A stretch of 64,000 bases of DNA, taken from the NCBI RefSeq assembly GCF_013782625.1, contig NZ_CP056199.1, positions 1 to 64,000 on the forward strand, read 5' to 3'. A program made the translations under genes and the position numbers. This document shows positions 42,047 through 52,300 of this stretch, in pieces (the stretch's first letter is position 1; every line of letters begins with the position of its first letter). The notes under the pieces were generated by a model. The model was not told the DNA's origin. It worked only from the letters and a program-made list of their open reading frames with translations, and made no database searches. The stretch is from Enterobacter sp. RHBSTW-00994. Its GTDB lineage: Bacteria; Pseudomonadota; Gammaproteobacteria; Enterobacterales; Enterobacteriaceae.

Positions 42047-43435
42047 TTACTCTCTGTCAAAACTGTTATTCAACGAGGTGGCTGAAAACCACTCTCCGCT
42101 TTTTTTGATGGTGCGCTTTTGCGTATTTAAATCGAGCTGGATAAAGCCATAACGATTTTTGTACGCATTACACCACGACCAGTTATCAATAAATGTCCAC
42201 ATATGATAACCCAGGCAATTACAGCCTTCGCTAATACCTTTGTGCAGCCAGGTTAAATGCCCGGAAATAAAATCAATGCGGTATTGATCGTTTATCTGAC
42301 CATTTTCAATAAAGCGCTGCTCATTTTCGACACCCATGCCGTTTTCAGAAATAAAACAACGCGGGTTGCCGTAATTGTCGCGCAGGTTGACCAGAATATC
42401 GTAAATACCCGGCTCATAAATTTCCCAGCCACGGTACGGGTTCATCTTACGACCCGGCATGTCGTAGTTATCAAAGAACCACTCCGGCATAAAGGGTGCT
42501 TGCGGGTTGACCGCACTATCACGACATTTCACACGACGCGGCTGATAATAATTAATGCCGAGCAGGTCGATTTTCCCTTCCGCAATCAGGGCACTATCCT
42601 CTGGCTGACAGGCCGGTAGCTGACCGTAAGCGTTCAGCAACGTCACCAAATCTGCCGGATATTCACCGCGTAACACCGGATCAAGGAAGCTGCGGTTAAA
42701 CATCAGATCTGCAATGTGTGCAGCCTTCATATCTGCCGGGTTCTGCGAACGCGGGTAGGACGGTGTCAGGTTCAGGACAATACCAATTTCACCGGCATAA
42801 TGCCCGGCACGGAATGCGCGAACGGCCTGCGCATGTGCCAGTACGGTGTGATATGCCACGCTTGCCGCACGACGAAAATCCACGACGTTGGGATAATGGA
42901 AGTCATACAGATATCCCCCTTCCACCGGAACAATCGGCTCGTTGAAGGTAAACCAGTGCATCACTCGATCACCAAAAAGCTCGAAGCAGATTTGCGCATA
43001 GCGGGCATACGCATTCACAACCTCACGATTTTCCCAGCCACCGATCTCCTGCATGACCATCGGCATATCGAAGTGGAACAGAGTGATAAACGGCGTGATG
43101 CCCTGTTCAATCAGTTCGTCGATAACCTGGTTGTAGAAGTCGACCGCTTCCGGGTTCACTTTCCCCGTTCCGTCAGGGATCAACCGTGCCCAGCTAATCG
43201 ACGTGCGGAAACTGTTGTGATTCAACTGCTTCAGAAGCTGAATGTCCGCTTTCCAGTGCTGGTAAAACGTGGAGGTATTCTGCGGCCCCACACCCTGATG
43301 AAAACGGTTTGGTTCTTTATCGAACCAGTGATCCCAGGTGGTCAGTCCTTTACCGCCCCCCTGGCTTTCCCCTTCGGTTTGCAGGGCAGAGCTTGCGCTG
43401 CCCCACCAGAAGTTTTCGGGAAATGAGTATTTCAT
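42047..43435 (-). CDS. 6-phospho-beta-glucosidase, GH1
   Basis: This cytoplasmic GH1 enzyme splits the phosphorylated beta-glucosides delivered by the PTS genes beside it. The 462-residue barrel shows the acid/base Glu166 in FTFNEP and the nucleophile Glu364 in FISENGMG. The segment near the C-terminus SWCNAYKNRYG is typical of phospho-glycosidases. It lies between the IIC and IIA genes. The sugar could be cellobiose, arbutin/salicin or another beta-glucoside. Confidence 0.93.
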   Translation of the reverse strand: MKYSFPENFWWGSASSALQTEGESQGGGKGLTTWDHWFDKEPNRFHQGVGPQNTSTFYQHWKADIQLLKQLNHNSFRTSISWARLIPDGTGKVNPEAVDFYNQVIDELIEQGITPFITLFHFDMPMVMQEIGGWENREVVNAYARYAQICFELFGDRVMHWFTFNEPIVPVEGGYLYDFHYPNVVDFRRAASVAYHTVLAHAQAVRAFRAGHYAGEIGIVLNLTPSYPRSQNPADMKAAHIADLMFNRSFLDPVLRGEYPADLVTLLNAYGQLPACQPEDSALIAEGKIDLLGINYYQPRRVKCRDSAVNPQAPFMPEWFFDNYDMPGRKMNPYRGWEIYEPGIYDILVNLRDNYGNPRCFISENGMGVENEQRFIENGQINDQYRIDFISGHLTWLHKGISEGCNCLGYHMWTFIDNWSWCNAYKNRYGFIQLDLNTQKRTIKKSGEWFSATSLNNSFDRE

Positions 43436-43455
43436 GACGCTTCCTCTTTGACTTA

Positions 43456-44778
43456 TTAACTCGCTGTTTCAGCGGAACCCACGGTTGCCTGGGCTTTTTG
43501 CTCTTCGTTTTTCATCAACGAACGCTCATAAGCGCGCAGGAATGGCAGGTACATCAGCGCTGACATCACCATACAAATCACACACATAACGACCGGACTG
43601 AACGCCCAGTTTGCCGCCCAGGATGCCCCGATAGGTGCTGGCGTGGTCCACGGTGTGAGGGAAACAACCTGTGCCAGCCAGCCAAGTTTAGTGGCGGCGT
43701 AGGCCAGGCAGGCGTTCACCAGCGGAACACACACGAACGGGATAAACAGCATCGGGTTCATGATGATTGGTGCACCGAACAGAATCGGTTCGTTGATGTT
43801 AAAGAAGCTCGGTACAACCCCCATCTTGCCAATGGTACGCAGGTGCGCCACGCGGCTACGCAGCAGCAGGAAAGCCAGTGGCAGTGTAGAACCGACGCCA
43901 CCAATCAGCAGATAGTGATCCCAGAATCCTTGCAGATAGACGTGTGGCAGGGCAGCGCCCGCCGCCAGTGCCGCCTGGTTTGCTGACAGGTTTGCCATCC
44001 AGAAAGGGTTCATGATCCCGGTGACAATCAGCGAGCCGTGGATACCGGCGAACCAGAAGATCTGGCACAGCAGCACGGAGAGCAGAATCGCAGGCAGGGA
44101 GTCAGACGCGGAAACCAGCGGCTCCAACAGGTGCATAATCGCCTGCGGGATGATCATTCCGGTTTGTGCTTCGATGAACAGGTTAAGCGGGTGCAGCGTA
44201 CCGATCACCACCATCACCGGGATCAAGATTTCAAAGGAGCGTGCCACGCCGGTAGGGACTTCTTTTGGCAGACGAATGGTGACTTTGTTCTCCTTCAGCC
44301 ACGCGTAAACGCGGGTGGAGTAAATTGCCGTAATCAACGCGGTAAAGATCCCCTGGCCCGACAGATACTGGGTGGAGATTTTGCCGTCGGCATATGGCGC
44401 GGCTACCAGCAGGAAGGCCATAAAGGCCAGCAGGCCAGACATCACCGGATCGAGATTAAACTGACGACCCAGGCTCGCCCCAATTCCCACCGAGATAAAG
44501 AACGTCATCACACCCATGCTGAGATTAAACGGCAGCATCAGCTGTTCACGGTAGGTCTGGGAGAAATCCAGCCAGCCGCGAGCGAAGCTGTTGGTGGTAT
44601 CCGCAGAGAACGGTGGGAAGATGAACACCAGCATAAACGAGCCGATGATCATAAACGGCAGTGCGGCGGTAAAGCCGTCACGGATCGCAATCACATACTT
44701 TTGCTGGCCGAGCTTAGCCGCCAGCGGGGTAATGGACTGCTCAATAACGGCAACCATTGATTGATATAACGAACTCAT
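43456..44778 (-). CDS. PTS cellobiose-type IIC permease
   Basis: The 440-residue membrane component translocates the sugar. It has about ten membrane segments and the family motifs FWFAGIHGSLIVTGIMNPFW and FFNINEPILFGAPIIMNP, the latter holding the Glu that contacts the sugar hydroxyls. It is encoded with separate IIA and IIB proteins, as in chb/cel systems. Confidence 0.94.
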   Translation of the reverse strand: MSSLYQSMVAVIEQSITPLAAKLGQQKYVIAIRDGFTAALPFMIIGSFMLVFIFPPFSADTTNSFARGWLDFSQTYREQLMLPFNLSMGVMTFFISVGIGASLGRQFNLDPVMSGLLAFMAFLLVAAPYADGKISTQYLSGQGIFTALITAIYSTRVYAWLKENKVTIRLPKEVPTGVARSFEILIPVMVVIGTLHPLNLFIEAQTGMIIPQAIMHLLEPLVSASDSLPAILLSVLLCQIFWFAGIHGSLIVTGIMNPFWMANLSANQAALAAGAALPHVYLQGFWDHYLLIGGVGSTLPLAFLLLRSRVAHLRTIGKMGVVPSFFNINEPILFGAPIIMNPMLFIPFVCVPLVNACLAYAATKLGWLAQVVSLTPWTTPAPIGASWAANWAFSPVVMCVICMVMSALMYLPFLRAYERSLMKNEEQKAQATVGSAETAS

Positions 44779-44789
44779 GAGAACACCCT

Positions 44790-45110
44790 TTAGTGTGCCG
44801 CTTCGATGAGCGACAGAGCATAGTCCAGTACTTTATCGCCACGCTGCATGCCGTAATCCATCATATCGATGGCTTGTACGGGGATGCCTTGCGTCGCCGC
44901 CTTGTCTGACAGTGTCTGTAACATGTATTTCACTTGTGGTCCGAGAAGTACCACCTGGTATTGCGGAAACTGCGTATCAAATTCGGCAACACCATAGGCA
45001 TCAATCGTGACCGGTAAACCGCGTTCTTCCGCGACTTCAACCATTTTCCTCACCAGCAGGCTGGTGGACATCCCGGCAGAGCAGCACAGCATAATCTTGA
45101 ACATCGACAA
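44790..45110 (-). CDS. PTS cellobiose-type IIB component
   Basis: The 106-residue IIB protein has the phosphorylated Cys10 in MLCCSAGMSTSLLV, the P-loop typical of the lactose/cellobiose class. It is the first gene of the operon, and the operator at 45160-45173 lies 50 bases upstream. It passes phosphate from the IIA protein to the incoming sugar. Confidence 0.94.
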   Translation of the reverse strand: MSMFKIMLCCSAGMSTSLLVRKMVEVAEERGLPVTIDAYGVAEFDTQFPQYQVVLLGPQVKYMLQTLSDKAATQGIPVQAIDMMDYGMQRGDKVLDYALSLIEAAH

Positions 45111-45159
45111 CCATCCTCAAAATGTAAAAAGTTATTGCGAGGCTGATTGGACATCATAC

Positions 45160-45180
45160 GGAAACCGGTTTCCATTTATA
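45160..45180 (-). promoter_or_regulatory. LacI-type operator 1 and PTS promoter
   Basis: GGAAACCGGTTTCC (45160-45173) is a perfect 14-base palindrome with the central CG of LacI-family sites. On the minus strand a TATAAA -10 candidate (45180-45175) directly abuts it, so the repressor would cover the start site of the PTS operon. A weak CRP-like TGTGA-N6-TCAAG lies at 45192-45207. Confidence 0.8.
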
Positions 45181-45283
45181 AAAGACAGAAGTGTGACAAC
45201 CATCAAGATCCTAGTCTTGTAGGGCTTGTTACCACGATCTGTGTCACGGTATTTCGCATTTTCGGCATCAAATTGAGTCGAAA

Positions 45284-45300
45284 TGGAAAATCGGTTTCCA
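45284..45300 (+). promoter_or_regulatory. LacI-type operator 2
   Basis: TGGAAAATCGGTTTCCA carries the same GGAAA and TTTCC arms as operator 1 but with a five-base rather than four-base spacer. It lies 99 bases before the lacI-type gene and about 125 bases from operator 1, centre to centre. Autoregulation or looping is possible. Confidence 0.7.
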
Positions 45301-45398
45301 TGAAAAACGGAAACGGATATACTCCGTACTGGCTATAATCTGAGCCGAAGCGGTTATGGAATTTACAGGTGCGCAGTGTTGCCTGTCAGGGGAGAGAG

Positions 45399-46349
45399 AT
45401 GTCTACAATCAACGATGTATCACGTCTGGCCGGGGTGTCCAAAGCCACGGTATCACGGGTGTTGAGTGGGTCACGCGGGGTGAAAGATGCCAGCCGTCAG
45501 GCCGTACTGAAAGCGGTGGATGAGCTGAATTATCGGCCTAACGTGATTGCGCAGTCGCTGTTGAGTCAGTCTACCGGCTGTATCGGGGTGATTTGCGCGC
45601 AGGATAATATTAACCAGACCACTGGTTATCTGTATGCACTGGAAAAGCACCTCAGCCAGCATCAAAAACACTTGCTGCTTCGTTTTGCGAACACTAAAGC
45701 TGAAGTGATGCACGCCCTTGAAGAACTCTCCTGTGGATTGTGCGACGACATCCTGGTGATTGGCGCGCGTTTCCCGCTGAATATCGACCAGGAAAACGTC
45801 ATTCTGGTGGACTGCATGGCCTCCGATAACCCCAACAGCATTCAGTACGATCATGCGTTTGCGGCAGAAACGGCCTGTAACTACCTGACCAGCCAGGGAC
45901 GACGCCAGATTGCACTGATCCATCCACACGGCAGCGGTTTCGCCGACCAGGTATTGCTGGGTTACAAACACGCGCTGGAGAAAAATTTCCTGCCCTTTAA
46001 CCGCAACCTGGTCTTTATGGATGCTACGTCCTCGTCCGTTGCATTGCAGGAACTGCTTAACAACGCCACCACGCTGAACTTCAACGCGCTGCTGGTGGCT
46101 GATGAGCAGGAAGCCCAGCGGGTGATCCCACAATTGCAGGCATTTAATAAATCGGTTCCGGACGACATTATGGTCTTTAGCCTGGCCGGATCGCTGCACC
46201 TGCCGGGCATCCCGGTGATCCCGGCAATTGAATACTCAATGGACGCGATGGCGGCACGCATTGTGGCCTGGCTGAATGAGAAAACGCAGATGCTGGGTTC
46301 ATATGTTCTGCGTGGGGATTTGATTATCCCGGATATACGTAAGCGTTAA
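45399..46349 (+). CDS. LacI-family repressor of the beta-glucoside PTS
   Basis: ATG 45399 gives a 316-residue protein starting MSTINDVSRLAGVSKATVSRVLSG, the classic LacI helix-turn-helix with a hinge helix at YRPNVIAQSLLS. An earlier in-frame GTG at 45369 is rejected because the family begins at this Met. The C-terminal part is the periplasmic-binding-protein-like effector domain. It is divergent from the PTS operon with a 288-base gap holding two matching palindromes. It resembles AscG-type regulators. Confidence 0.9.
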   Translation: MSTINDVSRLAGVSKATVSRVLSGSRGVKDASRQAVLKAVDELNYRPNVIAQSLLSQSTGCIGVICAQDNINQTTGYLYALEKHLSQHQKHLLLRFANTKAEVMHALEELSCGLCDDILVIGARFPLNIDQENVILVDCMASDNPNSIQYDHAFAAETACNYLTSQGRRQIALIHPHGSGFADQVLLGYKHALEKNFLPFNRNLVFMDATSSSVALQELLNNATTLNFNALLVADEQEAQRVIPQLQAFNKSVPDDIMVFSLAGSLHLPGIPVIPAIEYSMDAMAARIVAWLNEKTQMLGSYVLRGDLIIPDIRKR

Positions 46350-46377
46350 AAAAACAGCGTGAAGCATGCTTCACGCT
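46348..46377. terminator. Bidirectional terminator between the lacI-type gene and yicS
   Basis: AGCGTGAAGCA and TGCTTCACGCT form a perfect 22-base palindrome (46356-46377). On the minus strand it is followed by a run of seven T residues, terminating yicS; it may also stop the lacI-type transcript. Confidence 0.82.
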
Positions 46378-46673
46378 TAATAATCTTCCATACAATCTAC
46401 CTGCCCAATGGCGGACCAGTAGTTATCCAGGTTGTCACGCTGTATGGCGGTAATGGCGTTTTTCACCAGCAGCTTATTTGCTTCTGAAGACATGATCATC
46501 GCCTGCCATTCTTTGTCGGTTTGTTTGCCCTGAGGTGTGCAGGTTTTCTTAATATCTTTTAGCACCTGTTGTTTAAGTTGTTCATATTTCGCCAGGTCTT
46601 GCGTCTCCTGAGCATGGACGAAAGCAGCGAAAAGCAGGCAAACGATCAGGCAAAAAAGGTGTGCAGATTTCAT
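46377..46673 (-). CDS. yicS: YicS family secreted small protein
   Basis: The 98-residue protein has a signal peptide (MKSAHLFCLIVCLLFAAFVHA) and a small helical periplasmic domain. Two cysteines, in KKTCTPQG and QVDCMED, could form a disulfide. The pattern CTPQ, NNYW-like DNYWSAIGQVDC resembles E. coli YicS, of unknown function. Its stop lies against a bidirectional terminator. Confidence 0.8.
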   Translation of the reverse strand: MKSAHLFCLIVCLLFAAFVHAQETQDLAKYEQLKQQVLKDIKKTCTPQGKQTDKEWQAMIMSSEANKLLVKNAITAIQRDNLDNYWSAIGQVDCMEDY

Positions 46674-46760
46674 TGAAACCCCCGTTAAAAATCACATGTC
46701 TTCCCCTGAAATATATCGTTACATTCACCAAAGCGATTCAAGCCGAAAGTATGAATTTAC

Positions 46761-47915
46761 TCATTCCCGCGTATGAGAACCGATCAGCAGAGCGATGCTA
46801 TAGCTCACCATCACCGCAAGGCTCATTTTCAGCATAGTTTCTCCGCCAATCCCGGCAAGGGGTGTGGCGATCCCGCCGAATAAAAACATCAACATCCCGA
46901 GAATAGCTGACGCGGTTCCTGACTCGCGGGATTCAACCGCGCTCATGGCCTCAGAACCCGCGATGGTGCTGATTCCGCTGTTGAAGGCGACGGTAAAAAA
47001 GAGCGCGATCAGCGCAAGCGCTGAGAGGTGCATCCATGCAAAGAGCAGTGTGAGCGCTGCGGTGGCCACGGCCAGCACCAGGCCCATTTGCATTAACCCT
47101 TCCGGCGGATGGCGACGCGCCAGACGTGAGAAAATCAGAGCGGAGATAATTAACCCAATCCCGTTGACGCCAAACAGCAGGCTGAACTGCATTGCACTCA
47201 GGCCATACTCATTTTGCAGGACAAACGAGGATGCGCCGATATAGGAAAACAGCCCTGCCAGCATGAAGGCCTGAATCAGGCAGTAGCGTGTGAAACGGCG
47301 ATTTTTGAGTACCGTTTTCGTCGTTTGAATCAGCGAACCGCCGCTGTTTTTTTCAGTCAGTGATTCACGAATAAACAGCTGACTGGCAATCAATAGTACC
47401 AGCCCTGCTCCTGCCATCACCCAGAACAGCATCCGCCAGTCGAACGTGGAGGAGATATAGCCGCCCAATACCGGCGAAACCACGGGCGCGATGCCGTTCA
47501 CCGTCATCAGCAGGGCGAAAAACTGCGTCAGCATTGTGCCGTGATAGTTATCGCGAGCGATTGAACGAGCCAGTACAGAGCCGCCAGCACCGGCCACGCC
47601 TTGTACAAATCGCCAGCCGATCAGAGCATAAATATTCTGTGTTGTGGCACACAGTACAGAGGCTACCACAAAGAGCAGCAACGACAGTAACAGCGGTAAC
47701 TTTCGCCCGATACGGTCGCTCAGTGGGCCAAAAAAGAGCTGCCCCAGACCCAGACCAATCAGCGCCGAGGTCAGCGAAAGCTGAGTCAGCGTGGTGGAGG
47801 TTTGCAGATGCGCGGTGATCTCCGGTAATGCCGGAAGATAAAAATCAGAACAGAGCGGCCCGATGGCCGTCAGCAGGCCAAGTATGGCTGCGAAGGAGAA
47901 GGAGAGTTTTGCCAT
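46761..47915 (-). CDS. Bcr/CflA-type MFS multidrug exporter
   Basis: ATG 47915 gives MAKLSFSFAAILGLLTAIGPLCSDFYLPALPEI and 384 residues with about 12 membrane segments; a longer upstream reading runs through a hairpin and is rejected. The MFS motif GPLSDRIGRKLPLLL and DHA1 Bcr/CflA features suggest drug export. AAGAGG precedes the start. It lies 50 bases downstream of the outer-membrane efflux gene in the same direction, so it may be an accessory gene of the RND operon, similar in position to eefX of Klebsiella, though I cannot prove identity. Confidence 0.85.
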   Translation of the reverse strand: MAKLSFSFAAILGLLTAIGPLCSDFYLPALPEITAHLQTSTTLTQLSLTSALIGLGLGQLFFGPLSDRIGRKLPLLLSLLLFVVASVLCATTQNIYALIGWRFVQGVAGAGGSVLARSIARDNYHGTMLTQFFALLMTVNGIAPVVSPVLGGYISSTFDWRMLFWVMAGAGLVLLIASQLFIRESLTEKNSGGSLIQTTKTVLKNRRFTRYCLIQAFMLAGLFSYIGASSFVLQNEYGLSAMQFSLLFGVNGIGLIISALIFSRLARRHPPEGLMQMGLVLAVATAALTLLFAWMHLSALALIALFFTVAFNSGISTIAGSEAMSAVESRESGTASAILGMLMFLFGGIATPLAGIGGETMLKMSLAVMVSYSIALLIGSHTRE

Positions 47916-47932
47916 GGGATTACCTCTTAAAG

Positions 47933-47958
47933 GCCGGGCGTGCGTATTGCTGCCCGGC
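47933..47958 (-). terminator. Weak hairpin between the efflux porin gene and the MFS gene
   Basis: GCCGGGC and GCCCGGC form a seven-base perfect stem with a 12-base loop. On the minus strand it is followed by only CTTT, so it may attenuate rather than end the RND transcript. Confidence 0.5.
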
Positions 47959-47965
47959 AAAGGTG

Positions 47966-49330
47966 TTACTGAATACCGCCGCCCAGTGACTGCCACAGGG
48001 TGATGCGGTTTTCCAGGTCCGTTTGTTGCAGGGCGATCAACGATTCCTGTGCCGACCACAGCGACCGCTGCGCGGTCAGTACCGTCAAATAATCTCCCGC
48101 ACCGGCCTGATAGCTGCGCGTCGCCACATCCAGCGTTTTTTGCTCTGCCGCGACGTATTCACGCTGAGCATCGAGCTGTTCGCTCAACGTTTCACGGCGT
48201 GCCAGGGCATCAGCCACATCTTTAAACGCACTCTGGATGGCTTTCTCATAGGTGGCGATCAGCCCCTTTTTCTCCGCTTCGGCATAACGTAGTTGCGCCA
48301 TGTTGTTGCCGCCGCTAAACAGAGGCAGGGTGATGGACGGGGCGAACGACCACACTTTCATTCCGTGGCTGAACAGGGACGAGAGTGAATCGCTGCCAAC
48401 GCCTGCGCTGGCCGTGAGTGAGATGCTGGGGAAGAAGTTGGCACGCGCTGCGCCGATGCTCGCGTTGGCGCTTTTCAGATTGTGCTCCGCTTCCTGAATG
48501 TCCGGGCGGCGCAGCAGCGCGCTGGAGCTGACACCGGCCGGGATCAGGCTGATGGCATTATCGCTCAGGCTCTCCAGTGTGCCGGGAAGCAGGTTCTCCG
48601 GTACGGTGTCGCCAGCCAGCAGATTGAGGGCATTTTTGTCCTGCATCACCAGCGTCTGATAACTGGCGACGCTGGCGCGAGCCTGCTGGTAAACCGCCAT
48701 CGCTTCGCTGACATCCGTCGCGGCAGCCACGCCCACTTCCTGCTGCCGTTTCACAATGTTGAGCGAGTTTGCGGCGCTCTCCATTGTGGATTTCGCCAGC
48801 GCCAGATTGCTGTTATCCGCCGCCAGCGTCACCCAGGCCGTGGTCAGCTCACTGACCATCGTCAGGCGTGTGTTTTGAGCCGTGAATTCACTGGCAAGCC
48901 AGGTTTCACGTGCAGCACGAGACAGACTCTGATTCTTACCAAACAGATCCAGTTCAAAACTGGAGGTTGCACCATTGGCTTCGTCGCTGGTGGAGACACC
49001 GCTTGCCAGCGTGCGGCTGCGGGTGTGGCTGAGCGTTGCATCGACCGTCGGGAACAGGGAGGAACGTGTTTCGCCATACTGGGCGCGAGCGGCGTCAATA
49101 TCAGCAATCGCTTTTTGTACGTCGCGGTTGCTGTTGAGCGCCATGGCCACCACACGTTTCAGCCGCGCGTCGTTCATCACCTGCTGCCACTGGCTCACTA
49201 CTGCAGAGGCTTCACCGTGTGCGCCGGGCAACGTCGCCGGAACGGGCGCGTCCGGGCGTTGATATATTGGATCTAACGAAACACAGCCTGCGCTCAGCAG
49301 CGCTAACACTAAAACAGATACACGAAACAT
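47966..49330 (-). CDS. eefC: RND-pump outer-membrane channel (TolC/OprM type)
   Basis: This is the outer-membrane exit duct of a tripartite pump. The 454-residue protein has a lipoprotein signal ending in LSAGCVS and two duplicated outer membrane efflux (OEP) domains with long coiled-coil helices that form the periplasmic barrel. The NodT/OprM-type repeats include ASSALLRRPDIQEAEHNLKSANASIGAARANFFPSI. Its ATG overlaps the pump gene stop by one base (TAATG), so translation is coupled. The eef name is inferred from Enterobacter/Klebsiella pumps with their own channel. Confidence 0.85.
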   Translation of the reverse strand: MFRVSVLVLALLSAGCVSLDPIYQRPDAPVPATLPGAHGEASAVVSQWQQVMNDARLKRVVAMALNSNRDVQKAIADIDAARAQYGETRSSLFPTVDATLSHTRSRTLASGVSTSDEANGATSSFELDLFGKNQSLSRAARETWLASEFTAQNTRLTMVSELTTAWVTLAADNSNLALAKSTMESAANSLNIVKRQQEVGVAAATDVSEAMAVYQQARASVASYQTLVMQDKNALNLLAGDTVPENLLPGTLESLSDNAISLIPAGVSSSALLRRPDIQEAEHNLKSANASIGAARANFFPSISLTASAGVGSDSLSSLFSHGMKVWSFAPSITLPLFSGGNNMAQLRYAEAEKKGLIATYEKAIQSAFKDVADALARRETLSEQLDAQREYVAAEQKTLDVATRSYQAGAGDYLTVLTAQRSLWSAQESLIALQQTDLENRITLWQSLGGGIQ

Positions 49331-52300
49331 TATGACCTCCGGTTTGCGTGCTTACCGGAGAACAGACGTTTCACCAGTACAAAGAATAACGGAACAAAGA
49401 AGATCGCCAGCAGCGTGGCGGCAAGCGTCCCACCGATGATGCCCGTACCAATTGCCACGCGGCTGTTTGCCCCGGCGCCCGTTGCCACGGCCAGCGGCAT
49501 CACTCCGGCAATAAACGCCAGTGAGGTCATCAGGATAGGCCGCAGGCGCGTCTGGGCGGCACGCATGGCCGCCCGCGTCAGGGAGTAGCCTTCAGCCACT
49601 TTTGCTTCGGCAAACTCAACAATCAAAATGGCGTTTTTCGACGACAGGCCGATGGTGGTCAGCAGCGCCACCTGGAAATAGACATCGTTGTTCAGGCCGC
49701 GCATGGAGGCCGCCAGTGCTGCCCCCAACACGCCGAGAGGGATCACCAGGATGACGGAGATCGGCACAGACCAGCTCTCATACAGCGCGGCCAGGCACAG
49801 GAAGACCACCAGAATGGAGAGGGCATAGAGGCTCATCGCCTGGCCACTCGCCAGTTTCTCCTGTAAGGACAAGCCACTCCACGCCCAGGTTGTGCCAGAC
49901 GGCAGGTTGTTCGCCAGTTGTTCCATCCGGGTCATCGCTGTACCGGAGCTTGAACCACTGGCGTTTTCTCCCTGGATTTCATACGCCGCCGAACCGTTGT
50001 AGCGGACCAGGCTTTCCGGGCCGTATTCCCAGCGGGTGGTGGCAAAAGCGGAGAATGGCGTCATGGTGCTGTTACTGCCGCGCACAAACCATTTGTTGAG
50101 ATCGGATGGTACTGCGCGATAGTCGCTGTCGCCCTGGATGTAGACCTTTTTCACGCGGCCACGGTCGATAAAATCGTTCACGTAGGTTCCGCCCCAGGCA
50201 CTGGAAAGGGTATTCGTAACATCACTCAGCGAGAGCCCCAGTGACACGGCTTTGTTGTTATCGATATCTACCTGCAACTGCGGCATCTGCGGAAGATCGT
50301 TGGCACGAACGGCGTGCAGCGATGCGTCCTGATTGGCTTCGCCAATCAGCTGGTTACGCATTTTCAGCAGCGCGTCACGGTCGGTACTGCCCGTGGCCAT
50401 CAGTTCAAAGGTAAAGCCGTTGCTTTGTCCCAGGCCATCGACTGATGGTGGCGTCATGGCAAATACCGTGGCGTCACGAATGGTACTCAGCTCTTGTGTG
50501 GCACGCAGGGCAATCGCCTGAGCGGTATTTTCCGCCCCCTTACGCTGTGACCAGTTTTTCAGGGAGACAAACGCCATCCCGGCATTCTGACCGCTGCCGC
50601 TAAAGCTGAAGCCTTCGACGGTAAAAATAACGTCGGTGTTGTCTTTCTCTTTAGTGAGGAACCAGTCGCGTACCTGACGGCTAACCTCAGAGGTGCGCAC
50701 CGCCGTTGCCCCCGCAGGCAGGGTGTACTGCACCATAATTTCACCCTGGTCTTCCGTTGGCAGGAAGCTGCCCGGCAGTTTCAGCATTGCCAGCCCCATT
50801 GCGCCACACAGCAGAACGTAGATCACCAGCATACCGCCAGAGCGGCGTAATGCCCGCAGCACCTTGTTCTGATAGCCGTGTTCGGTCTTGCTGTAAAAAC
50901 GGTTAAACGCGCCGAAGAAACCTTTCTTATGTGGCGAAGTGTGGCTCAGGACTGAACCGCACAGGGCCGGTGTCAGGGTCAGAGCCACCACAACAGAGAG
51001 GAACATTGCCGAGATAATCGTGACCGAGAACTGACGGTAAATAACACCCGTCGAGCCGCCGAAGAATGCCATCGGCAGGAACACGGCAGAGAGCACTAGC
51101 GCAATAGCGACCAGCGCACCGGAGATTTCACCCATCGATTTTTCGGTCGCTTCGCGGGCGGGTAGCCCTTCGTCGCTCATGATACGCTCAACGTTTTCCA
51201 CGACCACAATGGCATCATCAACCAGCAGGCCTATCGCCAGCACCATCGCAAACAGCGTCAGGGTGTTGATTGAGTAACCGAACAGCGCCAGTACACCGAA
51301 TGTGCCCAGCAGTACGACCGGAACCGCCAGCGCGGGGATCAGCGTCGCGCGGATGTTTTGCAGGAACAGATACATCACAACCACCACGAGGATGATGGCT
51401 TCGAACAGCGTCTGAATCACATCCTCCACCGAGATCTTGATGAACTCGGTGCTGTCTTTCGGATAGGCAACGTCATAACCTTCAGGCATCGCACGTTTGA
51501 ACTCGGCGATTTTCTCTTTCACGGCGGTGGCCGTGCTGAGTGCGTTCGCCCCCGGCGAGAGCATCACTGCCATCCCGGCAGCAGGGTGACCGTTCAGCCT
51601 GGCGGTTGCCGTGTAATCTTCGCTGCCCATCTCGACACGGGCAACATCACCAATGTGTACCACCGCGCCGTTTGACTGACTCTTAATGATGATGTTTTTG
51701 AACTGTTCGACCGTTTGCAGGCGTGACTGAGCGCGCACGGTTGCCGTTAATTGCTGGGCATTTGAGGACGGTAACGCCCCGATTTTCCCGGCGGAAACCT
51801 GCACGTTCTGCGCTTCAATGGCGCTTTGCACGTCGGACGGCATCAGCGAGTAGGAAGCCAGTTTTGCCGGATCGAGCCAGATGCGCATTGCGTATTCTGC
51901 ACCGAACACCTGCAAGCTCCCCACGCCTTCAACACGCGCCAGCGGGTCCTGCATGTTACTCACCAGCCAGTCGGCAATGTCTGAACTGCTGGCGGTGTCG
52001 GTTTTATCGTACACCCCCATGATCAGCAGGAAGTTACTCTGCGATTTTTGCACCGTGATGCCGGACTGTTGTACCTCGGTTGGCAGACGCGATTCTGCCT
52101 GCTGGACTTTGTTTTGTACCTGCACCTGCGCGGTGTCTGGGTCGGTTCCCTGTTCGAAGGTGACGTTAATGCTCACCGAACCGTCTGAACTGCTGGTGGA
52201 GGTGAAGTAAAGCAGGTTATCCAGGCCCGTTAGCTGTTGTTCAATGACCTGCGTCACGCTGTTTTCCAGCGTTTGCGCGGAGGCCCCGGTATAGGTGGCG

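Noticed and set aside
42716..43426. A 236-codon plus-strand frame opposite the phospho-beta-glucosidase
   Set aside because: It is a shadow frame without a start context or family match.
48482..49276. A 264-codon plus-strand frame opposite the efflux channel gene
   Set aside because: It is antisense to a clearly identified gene and carries no protein motifs.
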